From: Antitrichia curtipendula
Taxonomy: Eukaryota > Streptophyta > Bryopsida > Hypnales > Leucodontaceae
DNA length: 64,000 nucleotides
Reading direction: 5' to 3'
Assembly: GCA_951230915.1 (NCBI GenBank)
Contig: OX579639.1
Span: forward strand, 16,244,001-16,308,000
Of the stretch, positions 1-12,300 are shown piece after piece. The translations under genes were made by a program, and so were the position numbers. Position 1 is the stretch's first letter, and every line of letters starts with the position of its first letter. Below the pieces are notes generated by a model, which saw only the letters and a list, made by a program, of their open reading frames with translations, was not told where the DNA came from and made no database searches.

Positions 1-1800
1 TTGATATAGTACAACAAAAAAATATAGGTACAAATATAGGATATGGGTTATGGTTGCTAATTCCATATTAATTATAATCTAGCATTTTCAAAAAAATATA
101 GTAATATAGAAGTAATAAAAAATATTATTAATTCACTTATTTATTAATCCTGTAATGCCATTGCAAATACTAATTGTCCAATGGATGATAGAAAATCCTT
201 CTATATAAGATAGAAGTGCAGGTGTTCATCCTTGGAATTTTGTGCAAAAATAGGAAAGTCTTGCATAATAGATTGACCTTCATTGAGTGCTTTGAATTTT
301 TTTTCTTAAGTAGATGATTCATACTATACCTACAAATGATGGAGGGTTAAATGCTATTTGGACATGATAGGGCTTGGCTAATTTTTGGAGCTTTTTTTGT
401 CTCTATATGAAGAGATTTTGGAGGGCAGGCTCTACATTAGTTGGGTCAATGAAAGAATGGAAATGCTCTAAATGAGTGGATAGTGATCCCTCTTGTAGAA
501 TGCTAAACCCATCCCACAAAATAGGACAAGCACGATAAATTTTGTATTCTTTGGGATAAAAATATAAAAAAAAACTCTATTTTATGATGTATTTAAGATA
601 TATTTTTATCCTAAGGTGAAATCTTAAGGTGAAAGCACCCATTCCCATCCTTGTACCCAATTCTATCACTATGTACCAACAGAGTACATTCTTACTACAA
701 AAATATGCACCCTAAGTACATCATGACAAAATTGAGTATAGGGACAGGAATGGGTGTCTTCATTTGTCCTCAGCTAATTTGGGGTCTCTGATTGCAGATA
801 AGAATTCAAAATTTATAAATTTAATCATGTGTGGCAAATAAAAAATTCGTACGTTTTCCCCCGGGGTAAATCCACCCTGCTGGTCCAGCGAACTGCTGGT
901 CCCACGAAGACAGGTTTAGCGTCCTGCATCCCTCTCTACTATCCCCTGCAAAGGGGCCTACACTATCCCCGCATTCAAGTCGTACCGAGTCTTGTAATGA
1001 TTTCTTAAATTACTGGATAAGGAATATTAGATGTATAACCAATTAACTGCGGTCCAGTAAGTACACTGAAGACAGGCTCCTAAGCCTAGATACTGGTCCG
1101 TTACCAGATTTTTTGTTTTTTTTGAAATGGTACGTTACCAGTTTGAAATCATCGTCTCAGTCTGTGTCTCTGTGACTCTCCAGTCCTGCAGTTAAGAACT
1201 GAGGTGAATTAACCAATGTTCAGAGAGAACCGGCGGTTAGTTCATTGTTAGCCAGTTGGGGAAAAAAGTTAGTTGCAATTTGTAAATATTGGATGAAAAA
1301 AAAAAGGGAGAAAAAATCTATAAAATTCCTATTTGGAGTAAAAAAGTAGAAAAAAAATCTGAACTTCATACCTGAAAAAAATGATTGAATATGGGAATTG
1401 AGGGAAACCAACTTGTAAAACTCAGAAAATATTCCAAATGTTGAAATTAACTTAACTCTAGAGAAATCATTTAGTAGTGTATATCACAAATGTCATGCTT
1501 AGAGATGGACAATTATTGCAGCCCACGGTTAAAAATATAATCACTCAATCTCATCATTTTAAAATGCAGACCTCACTTTATTTATAATAAATTAAGCTTG
1601 CATTAGTTGTAATATGCTTTTTCTTCACTCTTCATTTTCAAATAATTTTTTTTTGTAGTTAATCATTCTCTTGCAAAATATAAAAAAAACCCTTGTAACA
1701 AGAATGTATCCAAGTTTTAATTCCTAAGGATATACAGTACAAGTGAATTTTTAGGGCAAAGTGAATTTCGGCAAAGGTGAACTTGCGATGTACAGAAAAC
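1..1800. other. Intergenic, AT-rich, no gene seen
   Basis: No open frame here looks coding. The stretch holds a member of a dispersed repeat (about 171-310) that is seen again near 10,372-10,500, 38,845-38,975 and 42,548-42,620, and a small MITE at 627-765. The 1,220-1,411 reading frame on the minus strand is low-complexity (F, I and L rich) and comes from A/T runs. Confidence 0.6.
627..765. mobile_element. Short MITE of the GTGAA-CACCCA family
   Basis: The terminal inverted repeats are AAGGTGAAAGCACCCATTCC on the left (627-646) and, on the complement of the right end (742-763), ATGAAGACACCCATTCC. The end motif matches two 365-bp elements at 19,407 and 36,039, so this 139-bp copy is probably a deletion derivative of that family. 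No coding capacity. Confidence 0.6.
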
Positions 1801-1859
1801 GAATGGCATCCGTTCCCCGCACGTTCGCAGACATCCGTTCCCTGTACGTTTCCATGATT

Positions 1860-4412
1860 TGGACAGAATCTAGGCCGATGAATGAAGAATGGGAAGCGAC
1901 CATAAGATGAATGAATGATGTGCTTCGTCTTCCTCAGCGTTGTCCAGGTCTCTCTGGCTTTTCAGGTTCAATCAGACTCTTGGTCCGTCTAGTACAACAA
2001 CAGCGCAATTCCAATTCTGTCACGCAATTTCGCCTCCAATCGCAGCAACAGTTCCTGAATGTCTTCTGATCGCCTTTCCGAATTTCTCTGCATTTTTTGG
2101 TTAAAAGTTCATCAATTTCTGACGTTTGGAGTGTTGTGGCTGGAGCGAGTACGCTGAGGATATGGCGCTGACCGAGTGTTAAGAGGTAATCTTTTTGTTC
2201 GAATTGAGGTTTCATGAGTGATTTTTGGCACTACGATAGGGGTGGAAGATGTTCTTGGAATTTAGGAACATTGAAATTTGAGAAGTTTTTTTTCTTGGAG
2301 CCATGGTTTGATTTTACGAGGTTAATTTTTGAATTGGTTGGCTGAGTCTTGGTATGCGACGAATTAGGATTGCGCCGTTTCTTCAGGAATGTTGTTGATG
2401 AAGCTTCTGTGCACTGGTTAGGGTTTTACGCTTCTCGAAATGCAGGGATCCTCCGGATTGAAATTTTCGTTAGAAAGTTCTATGTCAATCTCGGCGATCA
2501 CGATAAATACATCGGTGCCAGATCTGAAGAGTGGAAGCGACCTTAGCCTCTCGATCGATCGATCCTCAAATTTCGATGCGATTAATGAGATTCATCTTCT
2601 GGAAGCAGTAGTTCCGAAGTTGCAGTTCTGTGTGCTTGCAGGATCCGTGAAAACCTTCAAATTGGATACCTTGTGAATGTCGGGTAATAATTAATCTCTT
2701 GGAAGAATTGGTTCAGAGATTAAGTTTTGCAGGGGAGAGGCCAGACTTTGAAGGATCAAGGAGTGGATTTATTGTGAAAGCTCATTTGGATGAGTATCGT
2801 AAAGGATAGACTAGTTAACGTTCTATGTGAGATAAATTGAAGGCCTCCGGTGCGAAGAGAAGCTGGAGGCGGGGAATGCAGAGAATTTTTGTGAGAAATC
2901 CATCATCTTTTAGGGGTCTATGCATTTACATTGATCGTGCTGCACAGAGAGTTTCAACCGAACCAAGGGCCCGCACAAGGGTTTGGTTTGGAGTTGGGCT
3001 CAGTTAACTCCCAGTTGAGAATTCTCGGTCGCATTGAGCTTGAATCTAGAATTGTTTAAGCTTGAAGAGCTTATTATTACTCCGTTTTAGAGTAAAGGTA
3101 CCTTTGGAGACACATACCTAAATGCGACATCCTGAAATCTTTATCGATGAGTACATATTGATTCTGAGAATGTTCAAGACCTTCACATACAGACACGTGT
3201 TGGGTTTAGGTCTTCTACCAATAAGACTTTGAGTCAATAACTTTGAATTCGATATCTAATTAACACACACTTTGGTTTGTTGGAATTCTCTTTGATTTGC
3301 TAGCTCTAACATTAAAATTTGACCATTTTCATAGTAGGAACTATGCTCGGCCCCTCTAGAAGTGGTCACCTTATTGGATGCCAATTTTGTGTGTATTGCA
3401 GAGTCTCATGTTCATGAGCGGCATCTTGTTACTAAATCACAGCAATAAATCGTCGTCATTGCTACGGATCAAGTACGTGGTTAGTCGAAAAACTCTTCAT
3501 GGCATTTGTTTATTGAGTTTTCAGTAGATACAACATGAGTCAGTCTGCCACCGTTGCAACTGATGCTCAGTTTGTTTACCTATGCAGTGTTTTCCTTTAT
3601 GATTCAACAGCCAATGAGGGTGTAAGTGGAAACATTCAAGGAAACACGAAGCCGCAAGAGTCACGATCAGAGCTAGTAACTCAAAGCATGCAGGAGTTTG
3701 TGAGGAAGGAGGAAGATGAGGTTAATGCAAATCCAGATTCTTCAGAAGGTCATTATTCAAATTCTTAGGCGCAATAGCTATGGCCCTTTGCTGTATCCTA
3801 CCTGCTTCTCCTGAATGGGTCAACTGGTTTATGTTTTCTTGCAGTAGGATTGGAGATTTGCCATTCGATATAAATAGAGGAATTTGAGTGTCGAGGAACG
3901 ACGCTGGTGCTGATGGTAGTTTCCGGACTTTGGGGCGGTTCACTTCGTTTCTTACTTTTTACCACTATCATATTTATATTATTAAAATTCCAGAATTTTT
4001 TATTTTTTATTTTCTTTGAATTTAAATTTATGTATGATTCGAATTTTAATTGGGTTTGACAATCATCAACAGTTGTGCGACGCCCTAGTTTATTTTTCAT
4101 TTCATTTGTTCCAATTAAAAAAATTTACCCTATGTATGAGACCATGCTTGGGGGCACTGACGACTTCTTTTTCGGTGTGCACCTCGGGCCAAGCTAGTGA
4201 ATGATGTTTATGGGTTATGTGTTATTGGTCACAGGTATCTCACGCCACTGTCTGGTTTCGTCTCCAATGAAGGACAGAGATCCGTTGCTGTGCTTGAAGT
4301 TTGGATATTTTCTGAATTGTGGTCTCTGTGCTTGGAATGCGACAAGTATGTGAACCAATTTTTTGCTAAGGGTTCTGCATTAACTTCAGGCTCTTACTAA
4401 TCTTGGTGCATC
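1860..4412 (+). other. Probable 5' leader and promoter region of the B3 gene
   Basis: This 2.5-kb stretch is less AT-rich than the flanking intergenic DNA. It has donor-like sites (for example AAGAG|GTAATC near 2,186 and GGTAATAATT near 2,681) and short open frames with no recognisable domain, including a 77-codon ATG frame at 3,535-3,768. I read it as untranslated exons and introns upstream of the first supported coding exon at 4,413. No transcript data back this, and a small separate gene cannot be excluded. Confidence 0.35.
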
Positions 4413-7400
4413 ATGGCGAGTAATCACGACAATTTTAAGCCTTGCAATGTCTGTACTCGGGCTTGCTTCATGACTCATGGACATCAGGTTCAAGCTGAAA
4501 TGATGTTAGTATATGGAGCTCCATCGTTTCTCCAGCAGATTGGTGTTGATCAGTTGCATGATACCACTGGATTTTTGGTGAGTGTCCGACTTTTTTAGAT
4601 TTTTGGTGAACAATGATGTCCCTTTGTGACAAATGCTTTTGAATTTTCTTCTTAAAATTAATCTGGAGCCCATCTGTCATCGTTGGCAACAAACCACCAA
4701 CATCAGTTGGCGTCGGCTGTGTTGAGTCAAATGCAGCAAGGTGAGTTATGGTGTTCTTGCTGCCAGAAACGTGGTTGATAAACTCTCTACAATAGGTTTC
4801 TCACTGAATTATGTTTTACAAAAGGCACTGACTTCTTTAATTTTGTGTTGCTCTTCTACAGCCGGTACCCACCAGGTTTTTGATTGACTATGGGAACAGA
4901 CTTCGTGATGTAGTTACTTGGCGCGGCCCAAGCGGCTGGGTTGGGCAGGTGAACCTTTCCTATGATAAAGTGTATGGATTTCGTGGAGGCTGGAAACAGT
5001 TTCGGTTCTATCACAACATAGAAGCAGGTGACCACTTGGTATGCACCATGATAGCGGATGCAGACTTTGTTGTGAAAATATACGACAAACAAGGTTGTGA
5101 AAAGTCTCTTCCCTTTTTGAATCCAAATAGCGAGGCTATTATATTACCAGCTGCTGGAAAGAGCACTGAAAACACGTTCTCTTCTGATCTATTCAATCGA
5201 AGTAGCTTGAATCAAAGCATTGGAAAAAATACCCCGAATCTAGGTGAGAAACGTGGAATAAATATAAGCGGGGATTATTCTCTCTCGGGCATGCAGAAAA
5301 AGCATTGTGCGCATCAGCCCGCTCATGGGGATTTTGGTGCTGGCAATGAAACTGTTGAAACGAACATTGAGAATCAAAAACAGGGAGTAGGTAAGCTTCC
5401 AGAGAAATATCAGGCAGAAGTGGTAATTGACTCAAGCGATGACGATATCCTTGTGGAAGTGGAGGAAGGGAGGAAGCCAATATCAGAAAATCCTTCTAGA
5501 CTGGAATCTGAGAGGAGCGCAGAGATGGAGGATAGCGATAATCCCACCAAGGAAATAGACATCCATCAAGCAATTTATGAAGCGCAGATAACAGACCCTC
5601 TTTCTACGGCTTTGAGAGCAGCACGGGACTACAAGACTGAAAACCCAAGCACGATTTGTGTAGTCAATAAAACTGCAGCTTCAAAATCCCAGTCTGTAAG
5701 TTCTTTTTCCATATTGTTGACTGTTCTTCAGGCTATTCCTCAACGTTTGAGATATTTGTCACTTCGTCTCTAGATTTCGTAGATAATTTCATATCGCTAC
5801 TTCTGATTCTTCTCACTAATATGGATTGGTAATCATGTGGATTGCAGTATGTTTCAACCAAGTTCGCGAGGAGATGGCTACCAGCTGTGAAAACTCAACT
5901 GCTCTTGGTAGATGAGCTTGATAGAAAATGGCCAGTGATATTTATTCCCAAATCTTATCATGTGGTCCTTAGTGCTGGATGGGCCAAATTTGTTCGTGAT
6001 AACAGTCTTGAATCTGGTGATGTGGTTTTGATGGAGCTGAAGGAACCAAAATCTCTTTCTCTTGTAGTTCATATCTTCCGTGAAGAGAGACGTACAGTCG
6101 AGAAAACATCTAGCGTCCCTGTTTCCAACACGGTGGACAATGGGCCGCAATCCAGCCTTTTATCGACTGGTAATTATGTGGATAATCTTTCTGCTGGACC
6201 CAGAAATGGCGATCAAACCACAGGCACAAGCAAAGTGGATACAATTGAATCACCTCGAATTCCCACCTTGCCACAGTATGCGGCAGTTGCGAAGTACTTT
6301 TCCAGTCGAAGGCCACCAATATTAGATAGCGATCAAAAGGCTGGGACTGCAAATACTTATGCCGTTGAGTCAAGGAAACCATGTGAGGCAGAGAAAGCAT
6401 CTGGTGATTCTCCACCCAATGATCTATTCTTATTCCATGTGATAAATACTAATTATTGTACCTGCATATCATCAGCTACTATTTATATTGATTGTCGCAG
6501 TTTTGTTAATAAATGAAATTGGGACTGAACGTTGTTTTCTGGCCGCCAAGCTTGTGCAGAGGGAACTGGAGTTCTACCAGAGTTAGGCAAAACTTATTTA
6601 CCACAGCAAAGAGGTCCTTCGACATTAGAATCGTGGCATGAAAGAGTGTTTGGAGCATCTGGGAGCATTAATAGAAGTCCTCTCTTCCAGCATCAGGTAT
6701 TTCAAGAAGGAGCAAGTATGTCTGCGGCGCCTGCTGTACCAGACATATCCTACCCTCCAGGAGTGCAACCTCAACATTTTCCACATTTTCGACCTATTCT
6801 ACCTGTTCCACCTGTTCCACCTTTGATGCCCCAGCAGGTACTAATGCCTAATTTCACACCTACTCAAATGGGAGGGAATGTAAATCCTCGTGGACGCGAT
6901 CACAACCTGCAGCAGGAAGGCGCTCCACACGCTCTGCATCAGGAACGGGACCCTCATAAAATCTTTGTACCTACGGATTTGACACATGAGGTGAATCCAC
7001 CTCCTCATGAGGAACAAGCCTTAAGGCCACAAGACAAGTGGGAGGTGCAACCTCGACGACGGCGGGAGCCAACGGAGGCTGAAAAGCGGAGAGCAATGGA
7101 GCGGGCCCTCGAATTTTGGACTCCAAACCCGCATGTCATCTCATTACTTAAGCCCTCTCAAGTTTACAATGGGTTCTCAATTGTAAGTCTGAATCTGGCT
7201 TTCTTGGTAATTCTAATTGTATGATGCTGTTAGCCTGGGTGTCTGATTTTATTTTGACAAGTGAAGTTATGAGTTTTTCTTTTATGGGATTTAGTCGAAT
7301 TTCCAACCGATCTGGTGTCGGTATATGGCACAATCTTCAGTTAGGTCGAAAGTGCAATTGCATTGGCTTGAGATTGTTTACTGCTCTGGTTGATTGCAGA

Positions 7401-9301
7401 ATCTGCGCTCACCGGCTCTTCCCAATGAGACTCGAGATGCCACTTTATTGGATGCCGCAGGCAATTCCTGGATTTGCAAGTGGCTTGTGAATGCTTCTGG
7501 AAAGCGACTCAGTGCTGGTTGGAAAAGATTTGCTCTGGACAACCTTCTTGAAGAGTATGATGTTTGTGTTTTTGAGTTGGTGAATCGTGAAAACCTTACT
7601 ATGCTTGTCCACATTTTTAGAGTTGAACTGGACGATTCCACTGTGGGGTCAGCGGAGATAAAGCCAATAATACCACCAGTGAAGAAGAAAAGGATACGAA
7701 TACGGAAAAGCCGAGCCAAAGTCCGGCTGCCACCTTTCGGACGTCCGCCACCTAACCCATCTGAATTTAGTGAGGACAAGCCTGATGTGAGTATGCCTTC
7801 ATCAGTAAGCGGGGCGAATGTATTACCAACGGCATCAAGTCATAAATACCCGATTCCCCAATCTCCATACCCAACTTTCCAATCTCAAAGGCGCCCTGTG
7901 ACCATGGCGGAGCGGAAGCGGACCGAACTGGCGGCACGGACCTTGAGTACGGCAAATCCCAGTGTAGTGGTCGTCTTAACGAGATCAAGTGTGTATTGCC
8001 ACTTCACCGTGGTAAGGTTTCTTTGTCACATCTGTCATACCTCTTGATTCCATTCATCGTTACCTTATAGCTCTGTCCATTTATTTGAATTCGTCAAATG
8101 ATCCAGACGGTGATGTTTGATAAGCTTGATGGTTTACAGTGGGCTTATCATCCAGTGTGGAAGAGATGGAGTCATTTGGTTATATGTCACGTGGGGAAAT
8201 TAGTTTTTACGGTCGTTAGGAATTCACTAATAGTGATATTTAGTGTTATGTTACATTTAGTGTTACTTACCCTATTGCCTGAATCACTCTGATTCTCATT
8301 TGGTTGACAAACAGCGTTCACGTTGATGTTCAATGTTGGTAACATTAGTGGTATTCTTGCCTTTACGGCACTACATGTCAACATGAACAGTACTAAAATT
8401 AAGAAACTTGAAAAATAGTGTCCATTTTGACATTTAGTGTTGGTAACACTAGTAGTGTTGTTGACATATAGTGTCAGAGTTTGTATGGACTGTTGCAAAC
8501 GCTAAATATCATTATTAGTGTAGTGAGAGTTTTGTGCAACACGTAGTTTTACAGTTAGAATCGAAGTGTACTGCTTGGGGTTCATGAATTTGTAGGGCAG
8601 ATAGGTGGTTCTTCTAGTTAGGCAATTGTTCGATGCTTTTTACTGCCCGGTACAATGCGATTCTGATATTACTGTGATGATCTTGTGACTGCATCGGAGA
8701 GTAATGGGTTTTTGCCTCCTTGCAGTCGATTCCCAGCGTATTTGTCAAGCAGTGGCTTCCAAAGAAACTTGTCGGAGTTACTCTGATTGATTCAGCGGGT
8801 CACAAATCAACAGCACGCTGGGCTGGCAACCGAAAGAGCAGTGCTTGCTTAAAAGGCTTTAAAGCGTTTTCTAGGACCCATAAGCTTGAAGAAGGAGATA
8901 CTTTGGTATTCGAGCTCATAGATTCAAACCCAGACAACCTTGTCTTTTTAATTCATGTGTTCCGTGTTGTCGAGTTGTCCGACAGTGGATTCACGCCCCA
9001 GGAATCTGACAAGGATGCATGCCAGTTATTGACCGATTCTGACGAAGACAGTGACTCGTCTTTGCAAGCCGCCGGATCGCCTGACCCCCTGGCGAAAACA
9101 CCCTCGAAATCCTCTGACTCTTCCAAACGAAAGCAAAAGACTACAGCTCATGAAGCGAATGGAGAATCCAGTTTTGTTGGTAAAGGGTTTTGTGCCGATG
9201 TGCTGCCGCTTGCAGTAAGAATGCCCAAGTCCGAGACCTTCGAAGCGTTTCCCGTGTCAGGAGAAACTCCGACACATGAAAAGCATGAAGGCAATCAATA
9301 A
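4413..9301 (+). CDS. Four-B3-domain (REM-like) DNA-binding protein
   Basis: Six exons: 4413-4577, 4862-5695, 5848-6403, 6560-7182, 7400-8011 and 8726-9301. All phases agree, giving about 1,121 aa. The exon 3/4 junction is the least certain. Four B3 domains can be read: residues ~38-136 (ending in GCEK), ~334-412 (YVSTKFARRW to VVHIFREE), ~708-797 and ~912-1015 (SIPSVFVKQWLP to LIHVFRVVE). Each shows the family pattern of GW..F/FK.F, then LE.GD, then an FEL or similar strand. Linkers are long, acidic or Pro-rich and probably disordered. An N-terminal CNVC pair (residues ~11-14) resembles the Cys pair before the first B3 domain in REM proteins. The B3 family binds DNA through its pseudo-barrel fold, so a nuclear transcriptional or chromatin role is likely; the target is unknown. 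The start at 4,413 was chosen because exon 1 completes the first B3 domain. Confidence 0.85.
8225..8520. mobile_element. MITE with CACTA-like ends in intron 5 of the B3 gene
   Basis: The left end starts CACTAATAGTGATATTTAG. The complement of the right end starts CACTAATAATGATATTTAG, so the inverted repeats are about 23 bp with few mismatches. The interior carries several copies of TTTAGTGTT or its complement, like subterminal repeats of CACTA elements. No ORF and no clear 3-bp target duplication were found. Confidence 0.6.
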
Positions 9302-12300
9302 CAGCTCCGAGTCAATAACGGTATGATCAGAAACTAGGCGTGTCTCATACTTTCTCAGAGGTTAAGTTGCTGGCTAGTCTTCAGTCTTCACTGTTTGGTA
9401 ATCAACCTTTTACTTGATGCCTGTTTGATGCACTGGTCATAAGCAGCAGCTCTATGTTCATAAAGGACATTGTTTCTGACTATTCAGGTGTCATCTATGC
9501 GAAGACCCGCTCATAAAATCACTGCCTGCTTACCTTCACCGAATGAGAGTCACTGACACTATCATTCTCAACTATGATGGTCGCCAGGTCAGCGTCACTG
9601 TTCCGTATCATTTCGTTATTCTCTGATTACTATCCATGACTAGATACGTCTCTTAATACATCTGTGTCTAGTTATATGCTAGAGCATATCTCTGACTCCA
9701 TCTATTAAGTGTCGAGTCAATTTCTGATTTTGTGTTTGTATTTACTAATTGTTGATGTTGTCTCTAGCTACCCCATAAGTTTGGGCTCCGCTGTGGACCG
9801 GGTGTTGCGTGATGTGCCTTGCAGTGGAACCAGGGTAAGTTCGGTGTTTTCTTCGAGAACACTTACGAAATCAAGCTAGTGATCGTAAGATGATTGATCA
9901 TAGTGCATTGTTGTGTTAGGCATAGTGTGCTGGCTTACGGTAGCCTTGGGTATTTTTGTATTTGAAATGTGGTGATATGAGAGGGTCAAAGATTGTCATT
10001 TTTGCAGTTGATTAACGTCCTGATTGGAATGCAGGTTGAAGCAATAGATGATCCCGTGAAAGTTTCGAAACGTTTGGAAGAATTGTCAGTGGACTTCTGT
10101 ACCCTTATGAGAGTAATTTCACGTGGTCCATGGTCCATGCAGCATGCAATGTTTTGGGCTCTGGACCGAAGGGTACGAAGCTTTGCATTGACAGAAGCTA
10201 CATGTGTGGAAGTAGACCTTACTTTGAGTAACCTTACTCGAAAAGTGAGTCACGAACCAATGCTACAGGACAGAACCTCCGGTTGCTACTTATAGAAAAA
10301 GGAAAGCTTTCAAGTTTTAATTTTTTTAAATTTAGGAAACTGCCTAGACCTTAACTCTCCTACGACATGGCAGTCTAAAAGTGTCCAACGGATGACAAAG
10401 AATCTTTCGGAAGTGCAAATGTTCATCCTTAGAATTCTATAAAAAAATGGAGGTCTTGCACAATAGTTTGACCTCCAAAGAATACTCTTTGGTTTTTTTA
10501 AGCAAACGATCCACATGGTACCCAAAAGGATGATTTTCATAGTGAATAGTTTTGACCTCCAATGACTCCTCTTCGGGTATTTTAAGCAAACAATTCACGT
10601 GGTACTCAAAAGGTTGATTTCCATAGTGAATATTTTGGTGTTCCATGATTAGTTTTGGAACCATTGTGCACTATTGTCTAATCATCATTGTCAATTGTTG
10701 TATAATTACAAAAATTGCCATTGAATAATTAGAGATTCTCAATAGAATTTGGACACTGTGGAACAACTAACACACTTGTATTAAATTATTTTTTAATTAC
10801 TTTTAATTATTTTTTATTTTTTAAGAATCTAATCAAGTTTATTAGTGAATTTTTGTTTAACCCCTAAAAGTCCAAGGGGTTTGGACAAAACACAAATGTG
10901 TTATAAAATATAAGTTCTACAACTTTTTTGAAGTTTGCATTAAAATAGATAATGTGAAGCACAAAAAAAAGAAAATCTCCGTATGGTCAAAATTATAAAA
11001 TTATTTTTAGATTCTCTTCAAATGAATTTGGAAGATATAACTTCAAAAATTCACCAAAAATACAATTTCTATCTTTAGCAATTGAATTTTTTTTTGATTG
11101 GTCAAAATTGTGGTTTCTATTGATTTGTGAAAAAATGCATAAGATCCAGTAATGAAAACACCAACACTTTCCCCAAATAGTAAGTTTTTCAACACTAGGC
11201 AATATTAGACTCTTTGTGCTATTTCTCTTATAGTTTTTGTTTGACCATAGTGATATTAGTTTTGAATATAAATATTGAAAGACAATCCAATATATTCTTA
11301 AAAAAAAATAAAAAAATTTGAAAAAAGTTTTTTTTGCCCGAAAAATCTGCCCGAAGTCAGGCAGCGACCATAAAATGATTGTTTGAGCGCTTAGGGGTTA
11401 AAAGCAAGTAAAAATTTTCAAGATTCTTTGGTACCAAAAGTTGAATGAAAATTCTCCTAGAAATCTTCTAATAAGAGTTTCACAAATTCTGAAATTTTAT
11501 TGAGTAAAATATTACTAACTAAAACATGACTCCAGATATTCATGATTTTTTATAATTTAGTCCAAAAATCACCAAAAAATGGTGGAAATTTTGAAAAGTG
11601 TTTTAAAGTATTATTTTTCATGATTTTTTTAGATTTTTAGAATGAATAGTAAGAAATGTAATTATTTGGAGTCATAATTTAGTAAGTAATATTTCATCCA
11701 ATAAAATTTCTAAATTTCTAAAATTCTTATCAAAAAACTTCAAAAGAATTTTTTATTCTACTTATTGTAGGATCTTAGAAAAATTTATTAATATAAAAAG
11801 TTTATTTTGCTTTTAAATTTGATAAATTTATTAAAAAACAAAAAGAATATTTTAAAATTTTAGAAAAATCATTTTATACAAATGTGTAACTTATACTTCA
11901 ACAAATCTAAAAAATTGATGAAAATAACTAGCTTTTCATTTAGTTATGGCAATAATTATAGCAACCACTATATGTTTTACCTTATTAGTTAACTTTTTAA
12001 TTTAAAAAAATGAACCTCCAAAAGTGACTTCAATTAATATGTAACATAAAAATCTTAAAAGAAGAAATATGCTTAGAATTTACTATTTTGAACTCCTAGC
12101 AAAACAATTATTGTTTAAATTATAATGACTAACGAAATTGAAAAAAGTTGAAATGTTTTCATTCAAACAACCATACCATAAGCATCAATGGACAAAGTCC
12201 AAAAGTAGATATACAAAAGATATACAAATGTGTGCAACTTACTACATATTACTATGGAATTTTGAAGAAAAATTAGTTGTAATTTGAAAGAAAATCAATT

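Noticed and set aside
1934..2215. 93-aa minus-strand frame
   Set aside because: It is antisense to the presumed B3 leader, has no domain and begins at a weak start.
9993..10295. 100-aa frame with an acceptor-like start (TTTGCAG) after the B3 gene
   Set aside because: The composition is plausible but I recognise no family and cannot join it in phase to the B3 gene. It may be 3' untranslated or a degraded exon, so it is not listed as a gene.
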